A stretch of 64,000 bases of DNA from Chlorops oryzae (taxonomy: Eukaryota; Arthropoda; Insecta; Diptera; Chloropidae). Shown piece after piece: positions 33,097 to 44,260 of this stretch; positions within the stretch are counted from its first letter, which is position 1; each line of letters opens with the position of its first letter. The notes beneath the pieces are model-generated. The model saw only the letters and a program-made list of their open reading frames with translations. It had not been told where the DNA came from and made no database searches. The position numbers and the translations under genes are program-made. The DNA is taken from NCBI GenBank assembly GCA_020466095.1, contig CM035808.1:37341502-37405501 (forward strand), written 5' to 3'.

Positions 33097-34102
33097 TAGG
33101 GATGAGTAAATTTTAAATTCGAAAATTTCAAAATCGAAAAAAATCGATCTTTCACACGAAAATGACGATTTGTGAAATCGTACGTACCCTGCAAGAAATT
33201 GCTACTTCACAAGCACAATCACATAAGAAAATATAGCATACTAAAGGGCCGTCCATTGATTGCTTGCATCGGAGCCTGATTTATGCTTAAATATGACTAC
33301 GTGTTAATGCCTTTTATTTGTGCCTTCATCGCATATGGAAGGGCTTTGTCCTTCTTGCATTACAAAGGGACTCCTCGTTGTCAAATGCAACGCAGTACTA
33401 TTTGTTCGAACACTTGGTCTGTTCCTTGAAAAAATATTTTCTTTCCCTTAATAGGGCTTTACGCTCTAAAACAGCAAGTTAATTTCCTATACCAAACACA
33501 TGTAGGAAAAACAAAGAAGTACTTTGGCTTACCTTCACTACTTGAACGCATACGCTAATTACAAGTAATCGGACTCACAGGGTTGCATTTAAGTCATACA
33601 TTTTCTATATTTCTGTCGACCTGTCATCGAAATTTCAACTCTGATTTCCTTTCTTCAAAAGATTGAGCTCGTTACTTCCTTTCAATTTATTTTAACAGCG
33701 TTGAGCCATTATAGTTTTTCGAATCGATTATAAGCTAATTTCAAATTCTACAAGTCTCTATTTTATAGCTCTCGAACGCATTTTTGCAGATTCGGGAAAA
33801 GCTTTATGGTTTTACCTGGCTCTCAGAAAAAACTACTTTTATCATACAATGATTGAGTGTTTCCTTCTTTTACATTTGCAAAGAAGTTTATTGCTGGAAA
33901 AAGTTGTCTTGCTTTAAATATATATCTAATATTAAAATTGAAATCCGAATAACAAAATAACAAATAACAAAAAATGTACCAAATTTGGTACAAATGTACC
34001 AAAACGGAAATCGTGCATGCAGTGTCAGTTTTAGAATCGAATACTTTAACAATGTTCGAAATTCGAATAAAATCGAATGTCGGTTCGCTCTACCCATCCT
34101 TA
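33097..34102. mobile_element. Probable hAT-like element (about 1 kb)
   Basis: Ends TAGGGATGAGTA and TACCCATCCTTA are imperfect inverts. Unit 1 lacks the segment (CGAAAACATATG is continuous there). AAATTCGAAAAT and TTCGAAATTCGAAT blocks lie at opposite ends. I could not find a clean target duplication or a transposase. Confidence 0.55.
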
Positions 34103-34106
34103 GTAA

Positions 34107-34266
34107 GAGGCCATTTATACGTTAAGACATTTCAATAATGAAACACACTTTTTGTGAGCTAGGGAGGAACGGAGATGTGGTATGGTAGCGGTTTTCTCTC
34201 TTCCCCCTGCCTCTCTTGCCAACCAAAATTTGTTTCATTATCGAAATGTCTTAACGTGTAAATAGG
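34107..34266. mobile_element. MITE family A, copy 2
   Basis: Same family as 4459-4620, with inverted ends GAGGCCATTTATACGTTA and CTTAACGTGTAAATAGG. It is absent from the matching place in unit 1, so it is younger than the triplication. Confidence 0.85.
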
Positions 34267-34807
34267 GTATAAACATATGATTAGGTTTTTTTTTTTTTTG
34301 TTGGCTTGTTATTATAGGGTGTATGGGCGATAGTCATATTTTTGGAATGGTAAAATTAAAATGGGGAATCAGAAGACAATTGCAAGACTATTTTTGATGT
34401 CTTATAAATTGCGAAAATAAACTTAATTGGAATGAAATTATAATATATAATTGTCCGTTGACAAAATGAACGTTTAAAAATAAGCATCTGTAGCGTGCAT
34501 CAGCCTCTTAATGATAAAGTATTTTTTGTTTATTTTATGTAAACGTAAAGTGCAGATAGTATTTTGATGAAATTGTAATTTTTTGAAATTGTAATAGAGC
34601 GTACAAAAAAGTTAAATCTCATTAGACGTTGTGGAAATGAATATTTGACTGGATATTTTCACACAAATGGTATTACTTCGAAAGTATAAATACATTTTAA
34701 AAATATTTGCAAATATATCATAAAACTATTCTTTCAGATGTTCTACCTACTTACTCAAATGTACCTAATGATATTGTCTTCTTGATCAATTGAGAGAACT
34801 GAAAAAA

Positions 34808-37800
34808 ATGTTTGTTAAAGTACGATGTACTCAAATTTTGCAAGTGATTCGTCCAAAAATTACTCGACAATCGTATGTTACTTCTCATAGCAACGATACT
34901 GAGTCCAAGACAAAAGTCTTTCGTAATCGTGAATATGTTCCACGAATTCCGTCTGGAATTCCCGAAGTGTTACCCCAACAAGTTCGTGTAGTCATATGTG
35001 GTGGTGGAATCGTTGGCGCTTCGGTGGCTTATCATTTGTCGCTACTTGGATGGGGTAAGGATACGCTGCTCATTGAACAAGTGAGTTTTGGAAAAAATTA
35101 AAGCTTTCTAACTGACTGTATTCGTTCAATAAATATAAATTAAAATTAAATCTATAGGATACCGTTGCCGGGGATAGTCAGTGGAACGCAAATGGTCTTT
35201 GTGGACGTTTTGAGCCAAGCTATACGGAACTAAAACTAGCCGAATATTCCATTGATCTAATAAAGGACTTAACGAACAAAGGTCACGCCACTGGGTGGAA
35301 GCAAGTTGGAAGCTTGAATTTAGCACGTAATTTTGACCGACTGACGTCATTTCATCGAATGAAATCCCAAGGTATCGCATGGGGAGTACCATGTGAGATA
35401 TTAACACCAGAGAAATGCAAAGAACGCTGCCCATTGATTGAGACAAACGACTTGATCGGTGGACTTTGGATACCAAATGATGGCGTTTGTGATGCACGCT
35501 TAGTATGTCAAGCTTTCATCGATGAGGCGAGAGATAAAGGAGTCAATGTAATCGAACATTGTGCTGTACGAAAAGTGAATAGTAAGCGAGGAAAAGTGGC
35601 GAGCATTGAGACAACTGCCGGCGATGTACTCTGTGATTATTTTATAAATTGCGCAGGTTTTTGGAGCCGAGAAGTTGGAACACTTTCATCGCCAACGCCA
35701 GTTAAAATACCTCTACGCGCTGTTGAGTTTCAATATTTACATACAAAGCCAATTGAAAACTTAAGCCCGATAACACCTTTTGTACGTGACTTTGATGGAA
35801 GTATATTTTTTCGCGAAAAAGATGGCTACATACTGGCAGGTATATTTGTTATGTTAAACTTTAATTATACTTTGAATTTTAAAATTAAATTCGGTTTTCA
35901 GGTGGATTTCAAAAAGAAGCTAAAATGGCCTACGAAGATGGAGCTGTACCGCCATCACAGCGTGAACGTGAATTACCACCCGATTGGGATCAGTTTCATG
36001 AACTTTTGAACGAATTATTGCATAGAATTCCAATATTGAGAAAGGCGCTTTTAGAACGTTTATTTAATTCACCGGAAGCCTTTTCACCCGATTGTAAATG
36101 GATACTGGGCGAAGCACCCGAAATACAAAAATATTACGTTTCAGCTGGAATGAAAACAATGGGAGTTTCGGCCTCTGGCGGGATAGGGCGTGCACTGGCG
36201 GAATTGATTGTTAAAGGAAGCACTTTCTTGGACTTGCATATTTTAGATATATCGCGATTTTTAGGTTTGCACAATAATCGCAAGTTCCTCAAAGATCGTT
36301 GCAAAGAAGTGCCGGGTAAACATTTTGAAATAAACTATCCATTCGATGAATTCGAAACAGGCAAGCAACACAATGATTTCCGTTCTTTGAAGAAATTTGA
36401 ATTTTGGATTCGTTCAATTTGTAGGTAGAAATTTACGAATGTCCCCAATTTATCCGGCACTTAAAGAAGCTGGTGCGGTATTTGGGCAAACAATGGGCTA
36501 CGAAAGACCTAATTATTTCGATACTAATGATATGCGAGGTAGGTTTAGAAAATTTGAGATTTTTTTTTATATTAAAAAAACAAAACAAAATTTTACAGAT
36601 GAGTTTGGAATACCAAAGTTCCGTATCGCAAGAACGAAAACGTTTGGTAAACCACCTTGGTTCGATAATGTTGCATCTGAATATAAGGCCTGCAGAGAAC
36701 GCATCGGATTAGCTGATTACAGCTCCTTTACCAAATATGATTTGTGGTCAAAGGGTACTGAAGTTGTTGAACTGCTGCAATACCTTTGCTCAAATGATGT
36801 TGATGTTCCGGTTGGCTCAATAATACATACTGGAATGCAAAATCATTTAGGTGGCTACGAAAACGATTGCTCATTGGCCAGATTGTCTGAAAAACAGTAA
36901 AATCAAGAATTTTTGGTTCAAATTTTGCTTTTCTTAAATGCATTCGTGTTTTAGTTTCATGATGATTGCGCCAACCGTACAACAGACTCGTTCTATAAAT
37001 TGGATACGTAGAAAAATGCCTACTCATCTTCGTCGGGGAGTGAATGTTGCAGATGTCACGTCAATGTATACGGCAATTTGCATTTTGGGTCCTTATTCTC
37101 GTATTCTTTTGTCTGAATTGACTGACACTGACTTATCGCCTAAGAATTTTCCATTCTTCACTTACAAGGTAACAACAGATTCTATTGAATTCTTCCAGTT
37201 TTAATTTTTTTTTTTTTAATTTTCAGGAGCTTGATGTTGGATTAGCCAATGGAATACGTGTCTTAAATCTAACTCACACTGGTGAACTTGGCTATGTATT
37301 ATATATTCCTAATGAATTTGGACTACACGTCTATTCGAGGATATGTCAAGCTGGCCAGAAGTATGGAATTCAACATGCAGGTTAGTTAATTCAATAGCTT
37401 ATTTGATAAATTCTAAACAGGTTTTCCTTTCGGTGATCTGTTTATGCCTAATAGCCTTACCTAATACATATATTTTCTATCGAATTCCTCCAAAACGTTT
37501 TGATTAACCCTCTAGCATGCAAAATTGAACGGCTAGAAATTTTTTGACGAAAAATTTTTTCTAAAATAGTTTGGGTGCGTGGAATCCGAATCTGATGTTG
37601 AAATCCAAAAAAAAATTATCTGTCGACCGCCAGGTGAAAAAATCGAAAAACCGCCCCCTATAAAATTCTTGCGAAAAAAATATTTAATATAATAAAATAA
37701 GAAATTATTCGAAATTAGAAGGTTCAAATCACTCAGAAAATATTATTTCACATGATTCGGCAAACAAAAACAAAAGTTTTGGTTGTTTCAAAATTAATAA

Positions 37801-38985
37801 AACAATTGTACGAAAAGTTTTTACGTGCTAATTTCTTGGTTATCGCATTCAAATGACTGTAAAAACTCAACCAAACGTCACAGAGACTTCAGTGATCGCT
37901 CAAAATGTGCTCAGAGACTTGCCAGATGCTAATAATCATATTGACATACAAATATATCAACGGATTTGCTGCCATTTAACTTTTATTGATGCCCGTCTGA
38001 GGGCGGTCTTACATGCTAGAGGGTTAATTTTTATGCATTTCTTTGTGTGTATTTGGTAAGTCTAGGATGGGTCATAGGTACTTGACGTATGAGCAACGTA
38101 ACTTCCATATATATGGAGTAGCAAGTAACGTTACGTATACGTCTAGGTAAAAAATTTACTTAATAGAAAATGCTCCTTTGGGGAGAAGGCTATTTATTTT
38201 CAATGCCTGTTTTGAATGGGAGATACATTCAATATCAAGTGAAGACACCCAAATAATGAGTATTTAGTCCCAATTTGTCTCAGAATCTTTTTTGAACCTT
38301 TCCTCCCAAGAGTGTAGTATTTTATATGAATTAATTTTCTTTTTTTTTTTTTTTTCAAGGATATTACGCCACAAGAACGTTGCGAATCGAAAAGTTTTAC
38401 GCTTTTTGGGGACAAGATTTGGATACGTTTACAACTCCATTGGAATGCGGTCGCAGCTGGCGCGTAAAGTTTAACGTATGTACGCAACAAGGAAAAATAT
38501 ATCACTCGTCCCTACTTGTTGATCTTTATAATTCGTCTCTTTAAATTCAGAAACCAATTGATTTCATAGGACGTGAAGCACTTGTTAAGCAAAGAGACGA
38601 AGGCATTAAGCGTATGTACGTTCAATTGCTATTAAACGACCACGATCATGAAATCGATCTATGGTGTTGGGGAGGCGAACCTATTTATCGAGATGGGAAA
38701 TATTGCGGAATGACAACGACTACAGGTTATGGCTTCACGTTGAAAAAACAAGTGTGTTTGGGCTTCATTCGTAATTTGGATGATGAAAACAATGAATTAC
38801 CTGTGACTAATGATTATGTGCTTTCTGGACATTATGAAGTCGAAGTCGCCGGTATACGTTTTGAGGCCAAAATTAATTTGCATTCTCCGAATTTACCAAC
38901 GAAATTCCCAGACAAAGAGCGCGAAGCTTACCACGCTACGCGAGATTTGCGGGGCCAAGCTGATTTACTAACATTTAATAAATAA
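34808..38985 (+). CDS. PDPR: Pyruvate dehydrogenase phosphatase regulatory subunit, mitochondrial
   Basis: PDPR is a flavoprotein-like regulator of PDH phosphatase in the mitochondrial matrix. Nine exons (34808-35080, 35158-35839, 35902-36360, 36425-36538, 36599-36896, 36955-37168, 37227-37380, 38360-38475, 38551-38985) give 914 residues. The first ATG starts a Lys/Arg-rich presequence (MFVKVRCTQILQVIRPK). The FAD dinucleotide motif GGGIVG is at residues 65-70; DAO-type oxidoreductase and GcvT-like aminomethyltransferase halves follow. The site where sarcosine and dimethylglycine dehydrogenases have the FAD-linking His reads DSQWNANGL, without His, which favours PDPR over a dehydrogenase. C-terminal blocks (SFTKYDLW, YLCSNDVDVPVG, GGYENDCS, EIDLWCWGGEPIYR) are PDPR-like. 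Intron 3 is GC-AG. Intron 7 (979 bp) holds a piggyBac-like MITE. Confidence 0.92.
37508..38023. mobile_element. piggyBac-like MITE in PDPR intron 7 (516 bp)
   Basis: Inverted ends CCCTCTAGCATG and CATGCTAGAGGG are bordered on both sides by TTAA (37504-37507, 38024-38027), the target of piggyBac-type elements. The inside is AT-rich with no transposase. It makes up about half of the longest PDPR intron. Confidence 0.88.
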
Positions 38986-39114
38986 ATCGAAAAGCCCTAT
39001 TGGTTATGATTGATCTTTGAAATTTGAAAGCTGGTTGCTGGTTAAAAAAAAAAATTAGCTTTCAAAATAGCTATATTACAATTAGGTTTTTATACGGTTT
39101 TCAGACTGACACAT

Positions 39115-39328
39115 ACAGTAGCGAGCAGAAATGAGTACATGTTGGGATCTTCAATTGTTTTCCACTTATATCTCCGGTGTTAATAAAGATATCCTAGTCA
39201 AATTTTTGGTATATGTACTTCAATTATTTTGGAATATAAATAGTTAGACGAAAACGTGTTAAAGATTGTAGGAAAAGAGAGAACAGAAAATATGGTGTAA
39301 GACTCACATGTACTCATTTTTGCTCATT
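39115..39328. mobile_element. Short inverted-repeat element (about 214 bp)
   Basis: Ends CAGTAGCGAGCAGAAATGAG and the inverse of CAAATGAGCAAAAATGAGTA both lead into GTACATGT. The interior matches the repeats at 18110-18290 and 26030-26217 (TCCGGTGTTAA, GGAATATAAATA). It resembles a pogo/Tc1-type MITE. Confidence 0.65.
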
Positions 39329-40732
39329 TGGACAAAATTTCTAACGATTTAGATTAAATAGGTAGCAGGCGGGAAAAATTATGAATGTTAGTAGATGGTA
39401 CATTGGGAGAGAATAGTCAAGGACTCTAAAACATAGATCTCTCATCTTTCCGATAACCTTATGGCTGTAGAGGCATCTTTATTGTCGGGTTGAGATATGT
39501 TATAAAAAATAATAAAAAAATTAATAATAACAATAAAACTAAAACGAGTTAATTATGTATTTAATTAAATAGTTATACAATTGATTATTTCAGAAAATTT
39601 CACCTTGATCGGTTGCCTAGTTTGTTCAAAAAGTACGTGCAAACTACGAAACATTTAATAATATATTGCTTTCTTCTAAAAATAGTGCCAACAAAATTAT
39701 TACAACAACAGAATTTCTAAAAATTGCACTATAGTGGTAAAGAGGATAGTTGTCGCAATGTAAAACTTTAAATTTGACTGATCGAACCAATACTTTTTAC
39801 GCATATGAATTAAAACTGGATAAACAAGTTCCTTACAAATGTAAACAATTTTGTTTATGCTGCAGTAATGCTTTTCAAAAAACAGAGCTGTAATTGAGTT
39901 ACATAGTTGAAAATATCGTTAATTTTTAATATCCTGTAATAGGAAAAAAAAATACGATCTGGTGAATTGTAAATATAAAATTTCAATTCAGAATTCAACT
40001 AAACATATATATGCATAGAATGGTTAATACTTCTGCATTAATGATTTCTTCATGCATGCGAATATGTCTGGATGGGATGGTGAATTGGTATGAGGTAATA
40101 TACACGTTTCGATACTGAAACACGCTTTTAGTGTACTAGGAACGCTCATGGATGTGACCGAAAATTGATTTGATTATTGAAATGAGTGAACCTCATTCGA
40201 ACATAATTCAGTTTGAATTACGATCCGAATTACGATAAAATCAGTGCCTTCCCTAATTTTTATCGGAATTTATCGAAACCAGAAGAAGGAATCAGCAAGA
40301 AAATAAATACTCCCAGCCGGAATTTATTGCATTCATGACATAAGAGATCAATTATTGCTCTTTCCAATGTCGTTCTAGTAAAAAAATCATGAAAACAAGA
40401 GCTGGCTACAACAGACCCTTCTTCAAAAAGAAATTTTCATGGTCAAAAGAATTTTTTACTTATATTGAGACAGTTTCATTACGTTGGAATTGGTGAATTT
40501 TCCGACTGGGCTGTTGATTTTCACACAAAACGTCAAAAACGAATTACGAATCTCTCATCTGAACGGGTTAATTCCCATTTGTAATTATGGAGCCAATTAA
40601 TTAATTCATAATGCCGTCTAAACATGACATAAGAAATACTTAAGTCTTATTCTAGATCTCATACACGTCTTCTCGCTTACAAGCAGATGTAAGCAGTTCT
40701 CATTGGCGATTTCATCATACCACAGCATCAAT

Positions 40733-40770
40733 CAAAGAGTATAGATATATATCTATATCTATACTCTTTG
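40733..40770. mobile_element. 38-bp palindromic mini-element with 7-bp duplication
   Basis: A palindrome beginning CAAAGAGTATAGATATA and ending ATATCTATACTCTTTG is flanked by CATCAAT on both sides (40726-40732, 40771-40777). The arm is the same as the terminal repeat of the 3.2-kb element at 55293-58505, which also has a 7-bp duplication. It therefore looks like an element reduced to its two ends. Confidence 0.85.
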
Positions 40771-40847
40771 CATCAATACAGATAAACTTCCTCGAGACTT
40801 GGTGTTGGCGAAAGGCAAGGCAAGAACAACTGTGGTAATCGTTAAAG

Positions 40848-40855
40848 TATCGATA
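40848..40855. promoter_or_regulatory. DRE-like palindrome TATCGATA upstream of ERp44
   Basis: This is a perfect match to the DNA replication-related element bound by DREF at many fly housekeeping promoters. It is 345 bp before the ATG, rather far for a core promoter motif, so function is uncertain. Confidence 0.35.
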
Positions 40856-41199
40856 GTAATGCAAATTAAAATATTTACAACAAATTTGTATTTCCATAAT
40901 TTTCCTTGCCTGAGTGAAAAAAATTTTCTATTCATAATTCGATGGAATTGTTTACAAACAATACCTTGTAATATTACAATGCAACAACAATTTGTATTTC
41001 ATAAACATTTGAAATTCTAGTCATAAATTCATGCAATTTTAGCATAACAATATTTTATCGAATATCGAACAATCGAACGTGAATTTACAAATTCCATTCC
41101 ATTTTACAGAAGTTCAAAGTGAATTCATCTTATACGTTTTCTCAATCCAATAACTAGAATAGAAACAATAAATTAAAAATATTAATATTAAATAGTGAA

Positions 41200-44100
41200 A
41201 TGCTTAAGTTAAATAAAGCGAAATGCAACTTCATTGTTATATTGATGGTGAGTCCGCATCGAATCCGGCAAGCGTTTACGTGGCCAACATATGCATTGTT
41301 TTTGTTTTTTAACAAATTTTTTTCTAATGTTTTGCACATTTGCAGATATTCTACGTTTTCTACCATCCAACAGATAGTGGAGCGGTGGAAATGAATAGTG
41401 CTAACCTAGACATGACTTTAGGTAAGTGTGGAAGAGTCGATTTATTAACTACACCTTTTCATAGCTTATCATTTAATTATTTAGTGTGTGTCTCATTTAA
41501 CTCATTTAACATTTAACCTATAAAAGTGTTAATTTAAATGAGCCGCCGTAACGAATTTCTTTGACGTGTCACTCGATTCTTTTGAAATCACAGTGCCGCA
41601 ATCAGAGAATAAGTAGTTATGCTCTTTTTGCTCAAACATTTACTGTTAAAAGATCCATTTTCATCGCTAAAAACTAGGGTAGAGAGAAAGGTGTTAATTG
41701 TAAATTAGAACGAAACAAATATTTGTAAAAAAAAAAAAAGTATAATGTTAGTAGTGGTAGAATATTTTGGAAAAAACTGATAAAGATATTGCTTCCAATA
41801 TAAATAAGTTTTAAAGAAAGAAGACGATATCAATAGTAGGTTACAGCTTTTGTTGAATTTCCTCTGAATAAAACCAGAATTTCTTTTATTTTTCAATTGA
41901 TATAAAGAAAGCGTAGAGAGTCATTGTCTCTCAACATGCCTTTTTATCAAGTGTTAAAACAAGTGTTTTACAAAACAAAACAAAAAAAAACTATTTTTGA
42001 ATCATACGCAATAAACCGACTTCTTTTTCTATAGAAATCCCACTCTTTGTCGTCTGTTCTCTGTCTGTTGAGATAGAAAATTTCATACCATCAGACATAA
42101 TTGCTAACTTCAATTAAGATTGTTTATCTTATCTCTTTCTTTTCAGCTTCAAATGAATTAGTTTTTCTTAATTTTTATGCTGAATGGTGCCGATTTAGTA
42201 ATATCCTAGCCCCAATATTTAACGAAGCGGCGGACAAGGTAAGCTTAATTAAATTTTTTTCAATATATTTCATTTCAAAATTAATTCTGCTGCATGTTTA
42301 CTTTCACAGATCAAGGCCGCTTTCCCTGAGCCTGGTAAAGTTGTGCTGGGAAAAGTTGATTGTGACAAGGAAAACGCAATAGCATCACGTTTTCATATAA
42401 CCAAATATCCAACTCTTAAAATAATACGAAATGGTCAACTTAGTAAACGCGAGTACCGCGGGCAACGTTCGGCTGATGCTTTCCTCGATTTTGTCAAAAA
42501 ACAATTGGAAGATCCAATCAAAGAATTTAAATCACTAAAGGATCTGGAAACGCTTGACTCAAAGAAACGAATCGTTGTTGGATACTTCGATCGGCGCGAT
42601 CAACCAGAATATGATATTTTCCGTAGAGTGGCGACAAACCTTAAAGAGGATTGCCAATTTCATGTTGGATTTGGTGATGCTGCGCAAGCAATGCATCCAC
42701 CAGGTATGTTTAATGTTTTACTCTATAATATTTAACAAATAAATCTTATCCGCTAATCCGCTAATCGTATGCTATAAATTTTATATTAATACACGAACGC
42801 TCTCCTTAATCCTTCTTAACTATAACCCAAGATGGCAGCACTCATAGCAACACGATAGGTAATGCGTTTAGAAACTTAACGCTAGGTAAATTTTCTTTTA
42901 GTTTTCCATTAGTTTTGTCTATAATGCAATTATATTATGCTAACAATGGTTGGGGAAAAGCTTCCAAATAAATATTTTATTTTCTCATTTCATTTGTTAA
43001 TTATAGCATGAGGCTTTTTTTTGTTTTTAATTGTCAGTTTTATCGCTGTTTCTTATTCAAAAATGTTTAATTCATATTCCTTTTTTCAAAATAAATTTCA
43101 TTTCGCTAGGCACGCCCATAATTGTCTTTAGACCCGACGTTGCACTTTCACATGAGAATGATGAAACCTATACTGGAAGTTTGAAGAATTTCGATGAATT
43201 AAAAATATGGGTTCAAGAAAAATGTGTGCCGCTAGTACGCGAAATTACATTTGAGAATGCCGAGGAACTTACTGAAGAGGGGCTACCATTCTTAATTCTT
43301 TTCCATCATCCAGATGATACGAATTCCATTAAAGACTACAAAGCATTAATCGAAGAACAACTATTGGATGAGAAACGTAAGTCTGAAAGAGAAAAAAAAA
43401 ATCCATTGATTTTGAAAGTGCGATAATGAATAATGTGTCCCTTCCCGCAGAGAATATTAATTTCCTGACTGCCGATGGCAAAAAATTTGCCCATCCTTTA
43501 CATCATTTAGGAAAATCTGAAGAAGATTTACCTTTGATTGCTATCGATTCATTCCGACACATGTATTTGTTCCCCAAATTTAAGGATATATATACGCCTG
43601 GTAAACTAAAAAAATTCATCAGTGATTTACACAGTGGGAAATTGCATCGGTGAGTCAAATGTTTGATAACAATCAGACCGATTCTAAAGTTTCCCTGCGG
43701 ATTTGACAAAAAAACTTCTCCCATTCTAAGCACACTGGAGAAGTGAATATACAAGGAATCAAGTACATATTTTGAACATCTTTAAACAAAGCTCATAAAA
43801 TTTTTTTTTTTATTGACGCTTAAAATACTACCGTTATCCGCGGAGAAAAATTTCCGGGGAATACTAATTTAGAATAGGGCTGAATGTCTTTTAGAAATCA
43901 ATATTCTAAGGACCGTTTTCTCATCTTTTTTTTTTATCTGTAAGTTAAATTATCCTGATGATAATTGATTAAATTGTTGAAATTTGATTAATAAGTCAAA
44001 AAAATTGAAATTTAACTGGCAGATAGAGCTTAAAAGTAGGATAAGAAAATGGCGCTAAATTTTATAAATTATAATTAAAAAACAAAATGAAAACGATTTA

Positions 44101-44260
44101 TTTCCACAGAGAATTCCATTATGGACCTGATCCGGCAGAAAACGATGCTCAAGCCGACTTGCCTGCTGGCGGCAAAGGAACAATCCCGCCAGAATCGACG
44201 TTCAAGAAATTGGGTCCCTCCAAGAATCGCTACACATTGCTCTCAAAGGATGAGCTATAA
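41200..44260 (+). CDS. ERp44: ERp44, ER thioredoxin-family chaperone
   Basis: ERp44 retains clients such as Ero1 and unassembled disulfide proteins in the early secretory pathway by mixed disulfides. Seven exons (41200-41247, 41346-41421, 42147-42238, 42310-42703, 43110-43376, 43451-43649, 44110-44260) give 408 residues, the expected size. A signal peptide is at about residues 1-27 (hydrophobic CNFIVILMIFYVFY). The thioredoxin active site reads WCRFS (55-59), the single-cysteine CRFS form typical of ERp44. A cis-Pro loop (KYPTLK) and two further thioredoxin-like domains follow. The C-terminus is KDEL, an ER-retrieval signal; the vertebrate protein ends RDEL. Intron 6 carries a TAA-flanked MITE. 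Confidence 0.95.
43910..44055. mobile_element. MITE family B in ERp44 intron 6 (146 bp, TAA-flanked)
   Basis: Ends GGACCGTTTTCTCATC and GATAAGAAAATGGCGC are imperfect inverts with TAA on both sides (43907-43909, 44056-44058), suggesting a Harbinger-type 3-bp duplication. A second copy lies in the opposite orientation at 52293-52432. Confidence 0.8.

Larger units (their letters stand above)
29031..34773. repeat. Tandem duplication unit 3
   Basis: It starts with the same CCCAATGGGATTTGCC junction and Arp10 tail, carries ZAD-ZNF copy 3, and ends at GTACCTAATGATA (34761-34773), where single-copy sequence leading into PDPR resumes. The region 34311-34500 aligns with 17880-18100 of unit 1. Confidence 0.8.
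32983..34807. other. Head-to-head spacer between ZAD-ZNF copy 3 and PDPR
   Basis: It holds the promoters of both genes plus two insertions (33097-34102 and 34107-34266). The portion 34311-34520 aligns with unit 1 upstream sequence at 17880-18105. From 34774 the sequence is single-copy and leads into PDPR. Confidence 0.6.
38986..41199. other. Spacer between PDPR and ERp44
   Basis: This 2.2-kb AT-rich region has no gene. It holds a 214-bp inverted-repeat element, a decayed repeat (about 40020-40720) shared with 28019-28700, a 38-bp palindromic mini-element, and a TATCGATA site about 350 bp before ERp44. The stretch 39350-40000 shows nothing recognisable. Confidence 0.6.

Noticed and set aside
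34808..38985. Sarcosine or dimethylglycine dehydrogenase identity
   Set aside because: The FAD-linking His of those enzymes is missing (DSQWNANGL instead), and the C-terminal blocks match PDPR better.
40733..40770. Short hairpin as a miRNA precursor or terminator
   Set aside because: Only 38 bp, AT-rich, and flanked by a target duplication; the transposon explanation is stronger.
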